A stretch of DNA of 64,000 nucleotides from DASXKD01 sp963762735 (GCA_963762735.1 CAVXMG010000024.1:62001-126000), one strand, 5' to 3'; counted from the stretch's first letter, positions 17,058-25,284 are shown. The notes: a model not told the origin generated them from the letters alone. Program-made: numbers and translations.

Positions 17058-17396
17058 ATGAGGGCCGAGGAGCTGAAGGGTCACCTGGACGCGATGCTGC
17101 TCGCGGCGTTGGAAGGCGGCCCGCAGCACGGTTATGCGGTGATCGAGGCACTGCGGCAGAGCACCGGCGGGCGGCTGGACCTGCCTACCGGGACGATCTA
17201 CCCGGCGCTGCGGCGGCTCGAGCAGGCCGGGCTGATCACCGGATCCTGGTCGGTAGTGGGCGGCCGGCGGCGGCGTGAGTACCGGCTGACCCCGGCGGGA
17301 GACCGGGCGCTGTCGGGCAGGCGGGCGGACTGGCGGGACTTTTCGGCCATGGTGACCGCCGCGCTGGAGGGCGTGCCATGCCCGAGCCCCGCCTGA
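17058..17396 (+). CDS. PadR-family transcriptional regulator
   Basis: The 112-residue protein is a PadR winged-helix regulator of the short type: ELKGHLDAMLLAALEGGPQHGYAVIEALRQSTGGRLDLPTGTIYPALRRLEQAGLI, the classic HGY...G..Y.AL.RLE.AGL motif, and the wing RRREYRLTPAGDRAL. ATG 17058 is chosen because the family starts with MRAEELKGHLD and a -10-like box lies right before it; a GTG at 17046 is in frame. PadR proteins repress neighbouring genes, usually an adjacent membrane or transport gene. The next gene overlaps by 19 bases, typical for PadR/HAAS operons. Confidence 0.82.
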   Translation: MRAEELKGHLDAMLLAALEGGPQHGYAVIEALRQSTGGRLDLPTGTIYPALRRLEQAGLITGSWSVVGGRRRREYRLTPAGDRALSGRRADWRDFSAMVTAALEGVPCPSPA

Positions 17397-17947
17397 TCAG
17401 CAGCTACCTGGCCGTCCTGGAGGCACAGTTGCCTGCCTCGATAGTCGAGGAACTGGCCGACGGCCTGGCCGAGACGCACCGGTCCTACCTCCGCCAGGGC
17501 CTGGCCCCCGATCTCGCGGCGCAGTCCGCGGTGGCGGAGTTCGGCGAGCCGCAGGTGATAGTGGCCGGCTTTGCCCGGGTCAACCCCGCCCGGCGCGCCG
17601 CCCGCAGGCTGCTCGGCATCGGGCCGGCCGTCGGCGCCTGCTGGATCGCGGCGCTGCTTACCAGCCGGGCCTGGGCTTTCCCCGTATCGGCCCGCATGCT
17701 GGCCGGCCTGGCGCTCGCCGTCGTCATCGCCCTGCTCGCCTCGTCCGCGCTGGGCACGCGGTACCGGCTGGCGGCCCGCACGGGCGCCGCGGGATTCCTC
17801 GGCGTCATCGCGCTCGACGCCTCGCTGATCGCCGGGGTGGCGGTCGCCGGTGTGCCGCTGACCTGGGTGCTGGCGCTGGCCATGGCGGCCAGCGCCGCGC
17901 GCATCTGCTACGCCGCGCGGGCCCTGCGGCCGGCCCTGGCCCACTGA
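17378..17947 (+). CDS. HAAS-domain membrane protein paired with PadR
   Basis: This 189-residue protein begins with a HAAS/permease-prefix-like helical domain (ISSYLAVLEAQLPASIVEELADGLAETHRSYLRQGLAPDLAAQSAVAEFGEPQVIVAGF), in which the A...EFG.P..V motif is characteristic. Four or five membrane helices follow (about 85-185). HAAS domains commonly accompany PadR regulators and are thought to sense and transmit membrane signals. The 19-base overlap with the PadR gene indicates translational coupling. No transport domain is present, so it is the short, signalling-type form. Confidence 0.7.
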   Translation: MPEPRLISSYLAVLEAQLPASIVEELADGLAETHRSYLRQGLAPDLAAQSAVAEFGEPQVIVAGFARVNPARRAARRLLGIGPAVGACWIAALLTSRAWAFPVSARMLAGLALAVVIALLASSALGTRYRLAARTGAAGFLGVIALDASLIAGVAVAGVPLTWVLALAMAASAARICYAARALRPALAH

Positions 17948-18014
17948 CGACGGGCGGCTGGTGATGGCCCCCGCCTCATGATTGAGTTGATCAGGGAGGC
18001 AGGGAGCCTGCGCT

Positions 18015-18323
18015 GTGCAGATCGACGACGTTGCGCGCCTGGCCACGGACCTGGCCGGGGTGCGCCCTGCCACGCGGCAGGGACTGGCCGAGTGGCGGTA
18101 CCACGGCAGGCTGGTCGCGCGCCAGCTTGACGATGTGCATCTGGTGATCCGCGCCGAGTTCGGCTACCGCGATGCGCTGCTCCGGCAGTTTCCGGGTACG
18201 TTCAGCGTCCCGGCCCGGTACCGCAGGCACATGATGGTCGTTGCTGACCTCGCCACCGGCGATGCCGGTGCCATCGAGGACGCCCTCGAAGCGGCGTGGC
18301 AGCTGCAGCGCAGTGCCGACTGA
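18015..18323 (+). CDS. MmcQ/YjbR-family protein
   Basis: The 102-residue product matches the MmcQ/YjbR fold: DVARLATDLAGVRPATRQGLAEWRYHGRLVARQLDDVHLVIRAEFGYRDALLRQFPGTFSVPARYRRHMMVV, ending in AIEDALEAAWQLQRSA. This alpha/beta fold resembles cystatin/double-wing DNA-binding domains, but DNA binding is not proven for most members. GTG 18015 has GGGAG upstream. It is a single-gene unit between the HAAS gene and the convergent Clp-N gene. Confidence 0.65.
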   Translation: MQIDDVARLATDLAGVRPATRQGLAEWRYHGRLVARQLDDVHLVIRAEFGYRDALLRQFPGTFSVPARYRRHMMVVADLATGDAGAIEDALEAAWQLQRSAD

Positions 18324-18396
18324 CGGCGGGACGGCGGTGCAGTACCTGCCGGCGATCTAAGGCAACCTGGATCGGCGGGCGAGCGGGGTTGCCGGG

Positions 18397-19454
18397 TCAG
18401 GCGGCCTCGGTTCCCGGCTCGCCGGGGCTGCCTGGGGTGCTGGGGCCGCCTGGGGTGCTGGGGCCGCCGGGGGCGTCGGCGGGCGGTGCCGCGTGCCGCT
18501 GGATGGCCTGCAGGCTGTCGTGCAGTGCCTGCCAGACGGTGCTGAGGCTGGCGCTGGCGGGCAGGTCGCCGCGGATGGTGCCGGGCGGGCTCGGCCTGGT
18601 CGCCCAGCGCAACGAGCGCGGCCTGGCCGGCCTCGACGATCACCGGGTCGGCTGCCTCGAGGGTCAGGCGTTCGCCGGACACATGAATCAGCATCTGGCG
18701 GCGGCCGGCGTCCTCTGGCGGCTCGTCGCTGGTACCGGTGATGTCCGCGCTGCGCAGCGCCTGCCTGGCCTGGTCGAGGTCCACGCCCAAGGCCGCCAGG
18801 GCACGGGCGGCGGCGGTGTCGGGATCGGCGAGCGCGGCGAGCAGCAGGTGGTGCGAGCCGACCGGCTGCGCGCCGGCCATGCCGGGCGGCCTCGCTGAGG
18901 GTGGTGTCCGCGGCCGGGGTGGCGTTCAGCACCGCTTGATCGGCCGGCGTGCCGGGCTCGCTCGGGCCGGACCCGCCGCGGCGGCGCAGCCAGCGCCTGC
19001 CCCGCCCGCCCCCTTCGGCGCTGGCCGCGGGCAACTGGTCGATCACTGCCCTGCGGATCGCGGGGAGGTCGGCGTGCTGCCGCAGGATCTCGGCGGCGAC
19101 GCCCTCGCCCTCCCTGATCAGGCCGAGCAGGATGTGCTCGGTGCCGATGTAGTTGTGCTGCAGTTGCAGTGCCTCGCGCAGCGCGAGCTCAAGGGTCTTC
19201 TTCGCCCGCGGGGTGAACGGTATGTGCCCGCTGCGGGCCGTGGTGCCGGGGCTGACGATGGCGCTGACCTCGCCGCGGGTGGCCTCCAGCGACATGCCGA
19301 AGCCCGCAAGGACGCGGCCTGCGACGCTGTCGGGCTCGCCGAGCAGCCCGAGCAGGATGTGCTCGGTGCCGATGTAGTTGTGCTGCAGCCGCCGGGCCTC
19401 TTCCTGGGCCAGGACGACGACGTGCCGGGCGCGGCTGGTGAATCGCTCAAACAT
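18397..19454 (-). CDS. Clp N-terminal repeat protein without ATPase domains, frame broken twice
   Basis: The product begins MFERFTSRARHVVVLAQEEARRLQHNYIGTEHILLGLL, the same start as ClpC chaperones. A second Clp-N repeat follows (PFTPRAKKTLELALREALQLQHNYIGTEHILLGLI, near residue 80). After a frame change near 18880 a third, weaker repeat appears (PVGSHHLLLAALADPDTAAARALAALGVDLDQARQAL). A further change near 18595 leads to WQALHDSLQAIQRH and a Pro/Gly/Ser-rich tail (GGPSTP repeated). No Walker motifs occur. Such stand-alone proteins carry the adaptor-binding module of Clp ATPases and may compete for or present substrates and adaptors. A short A+T-rich region upstream holds its promoter. Confidence 0.68.
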
Positions 19455-19543
19455 GAGACTCAGGGTCCGGTATCACGGCTAAGCCTGTCAATACCATGCT
19501 ATTAATAGAGTCATAACGACGACCGTGCGGAGGTTCGCCCGTC

Positions 19544-19924
19544 ATGGACTGGGAAGACCGGCTCGACGACTGGGAACTCGAACTCGAGCTGAGCGCGCAG
19601 CTGGAGGGCTCGGACTGGGTCACGCTGGAACGCGCGGCCGCCGATACCGGGGTTTCCCGCGCCGCCCTGCGCAGCTGGTACCGGACCGGGCAGATCCCGT
19701 CCCGGCTGGCCGACGGCCCGCACGGGCCGCAGCGGCTGGTGCCCCTCGCCATGGTCGCCGCCCGCGCCGAGGCCTCGCCGCGGCTGCGCCGCACCGCGGA
19801 ACGGCGGCTGGCCGACCAGGCTCAGCTTGAGATCCTCCGGCACCGGGTCGACCAGCTCGAACTCCGGCTGACCGCCCTCGAGGGCCGGCCGCCGCAACCG
19901 GTGCCGCCGGAGTCTGCGCGTTGA
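19544..19924 (+). CDS. MerR-type helix-turn-helix protein with C-terminal coiled coil
   Basis: This acidic 126-residue protein has a helix-turn-helix near residues 25-60 (VTLERAAADTGVSRAALRSWYRTGQIPSRL), followed by the wing-like GPHGPQRLVPLAMV. It ends in a charged helix likely to form a coiled coil (RTAERRLADQAQLEILRHRVDQLELRLTALEG). The pattern is that of MerR/excisionase-like DNA-binding modules found in many actinobacteria. Its stop codon overlaps the ATG of the next gene (TGATG at 19922-19926), so the two are translationally coupled. The target is unknown. Confidence 0.6.
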   Translation: MDWEDRLDDWELELELSAQLEGSDWVTLERAAADTGVSRAALRSWYRTGQIPSRLADGPHGPQRLVPLAMVAARAEASPRLRRTAERRLADQAQLEILRHRVDQLELRLTALEGRPPQPVPPESAR

Positions 19925-21099
19925 TGACCGGCCAGTCTGCGCCTGCGGCCGCCCTGACCTGGAGCGGCGTCACGGCTCGGCGGATGGCCAGGCATGCGCT
20001 GGCGGCACCGGCCACAGACCTCCGGCCGGCCTACGTCGCAGGCGTGCTGTGCGGGGCACACGCCCAGGTGCTCAGCGCCGCGGAACTGTCGATCGGGCGG
20101 CGCATCGCCGGGGCGACCCGCACCGACGTGCAGCGTGCGCTCTGGGCGGAGCGCACCCTGGTCAAGTCGTTCGGCCCACGCGGCACCATCCATCTGCTCC
20201 CCGCCGCCGACCTGCCGATGTGGACGGGCGCGCTGTCGGCCCTGCCGTCATCGGTGCCGGCGCACCCGGAGGGGGTCCGGTTCACTCCCGGGGAGGCGGA
20301 CGAGGTCATCGGGGCCATCGGCGATGTGCTGGCAGACACCGAACTGACGGTCGACGAGCTGACCGAGGCGATCGCGGACCGGGTCGGCCCATGGGCCGTC
20401 GAACCGACGATGGCGGCATTTCAGGGCATGTGGCCGCGCTGGCGCCAGCTCACCAGCACGGCCGCGCACCGCGGGATGTTGTGCTTCGGTCCGGCCCGGG
20501 GCCGCAAGGTGACCTACACCCATCCGCAGCGCTGGCTGCCCGGCTTCCGCCCCGCGGACGGCGACACCGCGCTGCGCATGCTCGTCATGCGCTACCTGTA
20601 CGCCTACGGCCCGGCTACGCCGCAGCACTTCGCCAAGTGGCTCGGCATCCCGCCGAGGTACGCCGCCGGGCTGTTCGGCAAGCTGGCGGGCGAACTGGAG
20701 CGCGTCGACTGCGACGGCCTGCCGGGATGGACCGTGGCCGGCGACACGGCGACGCCGCCCCGGCCACACCGGGGGATCTGCCTGCTGCCGTACTTCGACT
20801 CCTACGTCGTCGCGGGCCAGCCACGGGAACGGCTGTACCCGGGCCCGGCCGCCGCCCGGGCGCTTACCCCGGCGGGCCAGGCCGGGAACTACCCGGTGCT
20901 GCTCGTCAACGGCGTGGTCGGCGGAGTCTGGCACCAGCGGCGCTCCGGCCGCAAGCTCGCCATCACCGTGGAACCGCTGCGCGAGCTGACCGCGGCACAA
21001 CTGCGGCAGCTTGGCGACGAGGTGGATCTCGTGAGCACGGTCATGGAGGCGACGGCGACGCTGACGGTGGGCACCGTGACGGCCGGCGCGCACGCGTGA
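19924..21099 (+). CDS. winged-helix HTH_42 protein of the AlkZ/YcaQ-like DNA glycosylase superfamily
   Basis: This 391-residue protein carries the HTH_42 (PF06224) architecture: RRMARHALAAP, CGAHAQVLSAAELSIGRRI (about 42-60), LWAERTLVKSFGPRGTIHLLPAADLPMW, RYLYAYGPATPQHFAKWLGIP and LLPYFDSYVVAGQPRERLY, closing with GGVWHQRRSGRKLAITVEPL. AlkZ-type glycosylases unhook interstrand crosslinks and bulky adducts using a Q-x-Q-like motif in the second block. Here that motif reads H-A-Q, a variant reported among AlkZ-like relatives. ATG 19924 overlaps the upstream stop codon. A repair role is inferred from family only; some relatives are annotated simply as DNA-binding. Confidence 0.68.
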   Translation: MTGQSAPAAALTWSGVTARRMARHALAAPATDLRPAYVAGVLCGAHAQVLSAAELSIGRRIAGATRTDVQRALWAERTLVKSFGPRGTIHLLPAADLPMWTGALSALPSSVPAHPEGVRFTPGEADEVIGAIGDVLADTELTVDELTEAIADRVGPWAVEPTMAAFQGMWPRWRQLTSTAAHRGMLCFGPARGRKVTYTHPQRWLPGFRPADGDTALRMLVMRYLYAYGPATPQHFAKWLGIPPRYAAGLFGKLAGELERVDCDGLPGWTVAGDTATPPRPHRGICLLPYFDSYVVAGQPRERLYPGPAAARALTPAGQAGNYPVLLVNGVVGGVWHQRRSGRKLAITVEPLRELTAAQLRQLGDEVDLVSTVMEATATLTVGTVTAGAHA

Positions 21100-21208
21100 G
21101 CGGGGCGGGCGATGCCGTGTGCTGGATTCGGGTCACGCGCGGGTGAAGTCCATCACCCAGTTGGTTTCCCGGGTCTGGCCGAATGACCCCCCAGGAGTGA
21201 TCCGCATC

Positions 21209-21238
21209 GGCAATGCCAGCGGAGAGGCTGGCATTGCC
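21209..21238 (+). promoter_or_regulatory. perfect hairpin presenting a Shine-Dalgarno-like loop directly before a start codon
   Basis: GGCAATGCCAGC (21209-21220) and GCTGGCATTGCC (21227-21238) form a perfect 12-bp stem with the loop GGAGAG (21221-21226). The stem ends exactly at ATG 21239. In the mRNA the loop would expose a ribosome-binding sequence next to the start codon. If translation starts upstream (GTG 21119), the hairpin lies within coding sequence. Confidence 0.5.
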
Positions 21239-23311
21239 ATGGAACCAGGGATCGCGACCCAGCCCGGGCCACCCAGGCGGGGGCTGTCAGGCGGGCATCC
21301 GGTGCTGCGCATCGCGGTGGTGTGGCTGCTCACCGGAGCGGTGTTCGTGCTGCTTGGCTGGCTGCTGCCGGGCGTGGTGCTGACCAGTCCGGCTGCCGCA
21401 CTGGCGGCCGCGGCGCTGCTGGGCTTGATCAACGCATTGGTCTGGCCGGTCTTTGCCTACCTGGCGCTGCCGCTCGCCGTCCTCACGCTTGGCATGGCGG
21501 CCATCGTGCTCAATGGTGTGGCGGTCGCCTTCGTCGCCTACCTGCTGCCTGGCCTGGAGGTGCATGGCCTGGGGACCGCGATTGGCGTCGCGCTGGTGCT
21601 CGCCGTTGCCAACACGATCCTGACCAGCTTGCTGGCGCTGGACGACGAGGATGTGTACTACCGCCGGATCATCCGGCGCGCTGCCCGCCGGGTCCGGCCG
21701 GAGGGCGCCACCGACATTCCCGGGGTGCTGTTCATCCAGATCGATGGGCTGGGCCTGGCGGTCCTGCGGCGGGCCCTGCGTGACGGCAACGCCCCGACAT
21801 TGGCCCGCTGGGTGGCCTCGGGCAGTCATCGACTGCTCGGGTGGGAGACCGGGTGGTCCTCCCAGACGGGCGCCAGCCAGTGTGGGATCTTGCATGGCAG
21901 CACCTTTGACATCCCGGCCTTCCGGTGGCTGGAAAAGGAGACCGGCGCCAGGCTGGTGTGCAATCACCCAAGCTCGGCAGCGGAAATCGAGCGGCGCCAC
22001 TCGGACGGGCGGGGCCTGCTGCACGCCGACGGGGTCGGCCGGGGGAACCTCTACACCGGCGATGCCGAGCAGAACATCCTGACCATGAGCGTCGCCGGCC
22101 GCAAGCGCGGCAGGGTGGGCCAGGGCTATTACGGCTACTTCGCGGTCCCTTACAACGCCATCCGCACGCTGGCCGGGTTCGGCGCGGAGGTCGTGCGGGA
22201 ACTGGTCCAGGCCTCCCGGCAGCGGCGCAACGACATCCGCCCGCGGGTGCGCCGTGGCGGGCTGTACCCGTTCCTGCGGGCCTTTGCCACGGTGGTCACC
22301 CGGGATGTGACCACCCAGACGCTCATCGGCGACCTGTACGCGGGCCGTTCGGTCATGTACGCCGATTTCGTCGGCTACGACGAGGTCGCGCACCATTCCG
22401 GCCCGGAACGCTACGACGCGCTGGACACCCTCCGTCGGCTCGACCGGGATCTCGGACGGCTGGAGCGCGCCGCCGCGAACGCACCCCGCCCCTACCGGTT
22501 CGTGGTGCTGTCCGACCACGGTCAAAGCCAGGGCAGCACCTTCGAGGACAGGTACGGGTGCAGTCTGGGCGAACTGGTCCGGGCCGCGATGCAGGAGGGG
22601 GCGGTGACCGAGATCGGTGCCGCCCGCGTGGCGGGGCAGGAGTCCTGGGGATATGCCGGGGCCGCCGCGGCCGACGTGACCTCGGAGGACAGCCGGGTCG
22701 GCCGGGCGCTGCAGCGTGCCCTGCGCGACCGTCGCGAAACCGGCCCCAGGCGTGCCGTGCCCGCAGCAGGAACCGTGCCGGGGGAGGCGGTCGTGCTCGC
22801 CTCGGGGAACCTCGGCCTTGTCTACCTGACCGAGCGGCCCGGGCGGTGGTCCCTGGAGGAGATCGGTCAAAGGTACCCGCAGCTGATACCGGCCCTCGTC
22901 GCCCATCCAGGCGTCGGGTTCGTCCTCGTCCGATCCGACGTGGACGGCCCGGTCGTCATCGGCCAGGACGGCCTCCAAGTGCTGGCGACGCAGACCGTGC
23001 ACGGCAACGATCCGCTGGAGCCGTTTGGCGCATCGGGCCGCTGGCAGGTCCTGCGGACGGACTCGTTCCCGCACTGCGCCGACATCATGGTCAACTCGAT
23101 GTGGGATCCGCAGACCGAGGAGGTGGCGGCCTTCGAGCACCTGGTGGGGTCGCACGGCGGACTCGGCGGCGAGCAGACCCGCCCCTTCGTCCTGTACCCA
23201 CCCGGCCTGCCTGCCCCGGCCGGCCCGATCCGGGGCGCGGACGAACTCCACCAGGTGTTCCGCGGGTGGCTGGCCCACCTCGGCCACGAAGCCTTCGCCG
23301 AGCACGGATAA
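21239..23311 (+). CDS. phage-holin-like membrane domain fused to an alkaline-phosphatase-superfamily domain
   Basis: The first 135 residues contain four membrane helices with the pattern of the mycobacterial-type four-helix holin family (LTGAVFVLLGWLLPGVVLTSPAAALAAAALLGLINALVWPVFAYLALPL). From about residue 155 a phosphodiesterase/alkaline-phosphatase-like domain follows: VLFIQIDGLG (metal-binding Asp), ETGWSSQTGASQCGILHG (nucleophile Ser/Thr region), MYADFVGYDEVAHHSG (Asp and His ligands), VVLSDHGQSQG (Asp-His ligands) and a late VHGNDPL. The fusion is common in actinobacteria and is likely to be a membrane-bound ectoenzyme. ATG 21239 is preferred because GGAGAGG lies upstream and the membrane domain starts soon after; GTG 21119 would add 40 residues of unremarkable sequence. 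Confidence 0.75.
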   Translation: MEPGIATQPGPPRRGLSGGHPVLRIAVVWLLTGAVFVLLGWLLPGVVLTSPAAALAAAALLGLINALVWPVFAYLALPLAVLTLGMAAIVLNGVAVAFVAYLLPGLEVHGLGTAIGVALVLAVANTILTSLLALDDEDVYYRRIIRRAARRVRPEGATDIPGVLFIQIDGLGLAVLRRALRDGNAPTLARWVASGSHRLLGWETGWSSQTGASQCGILHGSTFDIPAFRWLEKETGARLVCNHPSSAAEIERRHSDGRGLLHADGVGRGNLYTGDAEQNILTMSVAGRKRGRVGQGYYGYFAVPYNAIRTLAGFGAEVVRELVQASRQRRNDIRPRVRRGGLYPFLRAFATVVTRDVTTQTLIGDLYAGRSVMYADFVGYDEVAHHSGPERYDALDTLRRLDRDLGRLERAAANAPRPYRFVVLSDHGQSQGSTFEDRYGCSLGELVRAAMQEGAVTEIGAARVAGQESWGYAGAAAADVTSEDSRVGRALQRALRDRRETGPRRAVPAAGTVPGEAVVLASGNLGLVYLTERPGRWSLEEIGQRYPQLIPALVAHPGVGFVLVRSDVDGPVVIGQDGLQVLATQTVHGNDPLEPFGASGRWQVLRTDSFPHCADIMVNSMWDPQTEEVAAFEHLVGSHGGLGGEQTRPFVLYPPGLPAPAGPIRGADELHQVFRGWLAHLGHEAFAEHG

Positions 23312-23315
23312 GCCT

Positions 23316-23344
23316 TTGAGCGGCGGGATGGCCGCGCCTATAGT
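23316..23344 (+). promoter_or_regulatory. promoter for a leaderless transcript before the AlaRS-like gene
   Basis: TTGAGC (23316-23321), a 17-base spacer and TATAGT (23339-23344) form a good actinobacterial housekeeping promoter. The expected start point, seven bases beyond the -10, coincides with ATG 23352 of a 19-codon frame, so the transcript would be leaderless. Confidence 0.55.
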
Positions 23345-23351
23345 GAGGCGC

Positions 23352-23411
23352 ATGAAGGTCAGCCGCACCCGCGCCGCGCGAGCTATCAGCTCGCCGGTTG
23401 CCGCTGCCTGA
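23352..23411 (+). CDS. possible 19-residue leader peptide
   Basis: A short frame, MKVSRTRAARAISSPVAAA, starts at the predicted transcription start and ends 116 bases before the AlaRS-like gene. Four of its last seven residues, and seven of nineteen overall, are Ala, Pro or Val; six are Ala. A run of Ala codons just before the stop, ahead of an alanyl-tRNA-synthetase-like gene, would suit an attenuation leader. No clear terminator/antiterminator pair was found by eye. It may also be a chance frame. Confidence 0.35.
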   Translation: MKVSRTRAARAISSPVAAA

Positions 23412-23527
23412 CCTTATCTCCCACCACACGCTGGCGACCGGGAACGGTTCGCCGGTGCGTTGCGTTGCGATCGCGGCCGTGCCAGCGGTCCGTTCCTGGT
23501 CCCCGCAGCCAAGAATGGATACCTGCC

Positions 23528-24691
23528 ATGAACGTGACCGAGACGACAGATACGTTCTTCGAGTTCTTCACAGACCGCGGCCACCGGGTGCTCCCAGGCG
23601 GTTCGCTGGTGCCGCCCGGCGGTGACCCGGTCCTGTTCACCACCTCGGGGATGCACCCGCTGACCCCTTACCTGGAAGGCCTGCCGCACCCGCGGGGCAG
23701 GCTGCTGACCAGCCTGCAGCGCTGTCTGCGCACGACCGATCTTGCCGAGGTCGGCGACAACCGTCACCTGACCATGTTCCAGATGCTCGGCTCCTGGTCG
23801 CTGGGCGACTACGACGGGCCGCAGAGCCTGCGCTGGGGCCACCAGTTGCTCGTCGACGGCCTGGGCATCGGCAGGGACCGGCTGCACGCGACCGTGTTCG
23901 GCGGCGATGACCGGCTGGGCCCCGATCTCCCGTCCCTGCACACCTGGGATGAACTGGGCGTGCCAGTGGAGCTGACCACCGGGGAAAACTGGTGGTCGAA
24001 CGGCCCGACCGGCCCCTGCGGCCCCGATTCGGAGATCTTCGCGTGGACCGGCGACGGCCCGGCGCAGGGCACGCCCGGCACCGACGAGCGCTGGATGGAG
24101 CTGTGGAACCACGTTTCGATGCGCTACCTGCGGCACGCCGACGGCAGCCTGGAACCGCTGCCGCAGCGCAACGTGGACACCGGGATGGGCCTGGAGCGGC
24201 TGCTGATGATCCTGCAGGGCAAGCCCTCGGTGTTCGACTGCGACGTCTTCGAGCCCTGGACCAGCGCCCTGGCCAGCCTGTGGCAGCCCGGCCAGCGATC
24301 GATGCGCCTGCTCGCCGATCACCTGCGCGCCAGCATCGTGATCATCGGTGACGGCGTCCGGCCGTCGAGCACCGGCCGGGGCTACGTGCTGCGCCGGCTG
24401 CTGCGGCGCGCGCTCACCGTGCTCTGGCGCACCGACAGCACAAGGACGCTTGGTGACCTGCCACCCTCGCTGCTCGAGCACACCTTGGCACGGTTCGGGC
24501 AGGACACGGGCAGCGGCCCGGTCGGCGAGGTGCTCAGGGCCGAGGAGCGGCGGTTCAGGGGGCTGCTGACCCGCGGGCGCAAGGTGCTTGCGCAGTTCGG
24601 TTCCGGCCGCCCGCTGACCGAGGCGGACTTCAGGTACCTGCACGAAACGCACGGCCTGCCGCCTGAGCTGGTCACCGAACTGCTCGCTTAG
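23528..24691 (+). CDS. stand-alone alanyl-tRNA-synthetase-like catalytic protein
   Basis: The 387-residue product aligns with the aminoacylation core of class II alanyl-tRNA synthetase: SLVPPGGDPVLFTTSGMHPL (about 26-45), SLQRCLRTTDLAEVGDNRHLTMFQMLGSWSLGDY (motif 2 region), NWWSNGPTGPCGPDSEIF (156), LWNHVSMRYLRHADGSLEPLPQRNVDTGMGLERL (motif 3 region, 195-228) and DHLRASIVIIGDGVRPSSTGRGYVLRRLLRRAL. A short part of the tRNA-recognition helix bundle follows (LRAEERRFRGLLTRGRKVL). The editing and C-Ala domains of the usual enzyme of roughly 880 residues are absent, and the stop is clean. It is therefore a paralogue, perhaps activating Ala or another amino acid for a non-ribosomal use. ATG 23528 gives the expected N-terminus. 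Confidence 0.75.
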   Translation: MNVTETTDTFFEFFTDRGHRVLPGGSLVPPGGDPVLFTTSGMHPLTPYLEGLPHPRGRLLTSLQRCLRTTDLAEVGDNRHLTMFQMLGSWSLGDYDGPQSLRWGHQLLVDGLGIGRDRLHATVFGGDDRLGPDLPSLHTWDELGVPVELTTGENWWSNGPTGPCGPDSEIFAWTGDGPAQGTPGTDERWMELWNHVSMRYLRHADGSLEPLPQRNVDTGMGLERLLMILQGKPSVFDCDVFEPWTSALASLWQPGQRSMRLLADHLRASIVIIGDGVRPSSTGRGYVLRRLLRRALTVLWRTDSTRTLGDLPPSLLEHTLARFGQDTGSGPVGEVLRAEERRFRGLLTRGRKVLAQFGSGRPLTEADFRYLHETHGLPPELVTELLA

Positions 24692-24698
24692 CGGCCGG

Positions 24699-25276
24699 TC
24701 AGGTTGATGTGCCGGGGACTCTACGCATCACCGGGCGATCGGGCTGCCGCCGGGCCACCACCTGGAATCCGTGCTGGGCGAAAACAGACGCCACCCCAGG
24801 GAACAGGTTCCGGGTGTGGCCCGGCACGTGGTGTCGACCGGGTAGGCCTCCAGGGCCGGGGCACCGGCCGAGCCGCCGCGGCCGGGCGGCGGCCTCGATC
24901 AGTGCTCCCATCACGCCCCGGCGGCGGTGCGTGCGCCGCACATAGAAGCACGGGACCGACCATACGGGCAGCTCATCCACCGGCCGGAAGTACCGGCCGT
25001 CGGCTCAGCCAGTCCAGGTCGGCCCGCGGGGCAAGCTCACACCATCCGACGGCGGTAGCCGCCGTCGAAGGCGAGCAGCCCGGGCGCTGGCCCGGACCGC
25101 GCGAGGTGCTCCAGGTCGTGCTTGTTGTCCTCGCGCGGCCGGTCGCGGTAGCGGGGGCCGATCCGCCAGTACATGCACCAGCACCCGTTCGACGCTCCGG
25201 CCCTGCCGAACAGGTCCTCCAGCGCCGGCCAGTGCTGCGCGGTCAACGGCCTGACGGCGAGGTCCATCACCGGCAT
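24699..25276 (-). pseudogene. GNAT-family N-acetyltransferase, frame broken at least three times
   Basis: The 5' part (ATG 25276, behind AGGGGCAGG) reads MPVMDLAVRPLTAQHWPALEDLFGRAGASNGCWCMYWRIGPRYRDRPREDNKHDL and GPAPGLLAFDGG. The rest continues in other frames: VDELPVWSVPCFYVRRTHRRRGVMGALIEAAAR, the acetyl-CoA-binding R-R-x-G-V/A block, and HTRNLFPGVASVFAQHGFQVVARR at the end. Together these match a known actinobacterial GNAT family with a CWCMYWR signature. Frame changes occur near 25035, 24990 and around 24880-24850. The break density is higher than in neighbours, so real decay is possible, though base errors are also likely. The acetyl acceptor is unknown. Confidence 0.6.
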
Positions 25277-25284
25277 CCTGCCCC

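Noticed and set aside
21287..23368. A 693-codon open frame on the minus strand opposite the holin-like/phosphatase gene
   Set aside because: The plus-strand gene has clear membrane and metal-binding motifs; the antisense product shows none.
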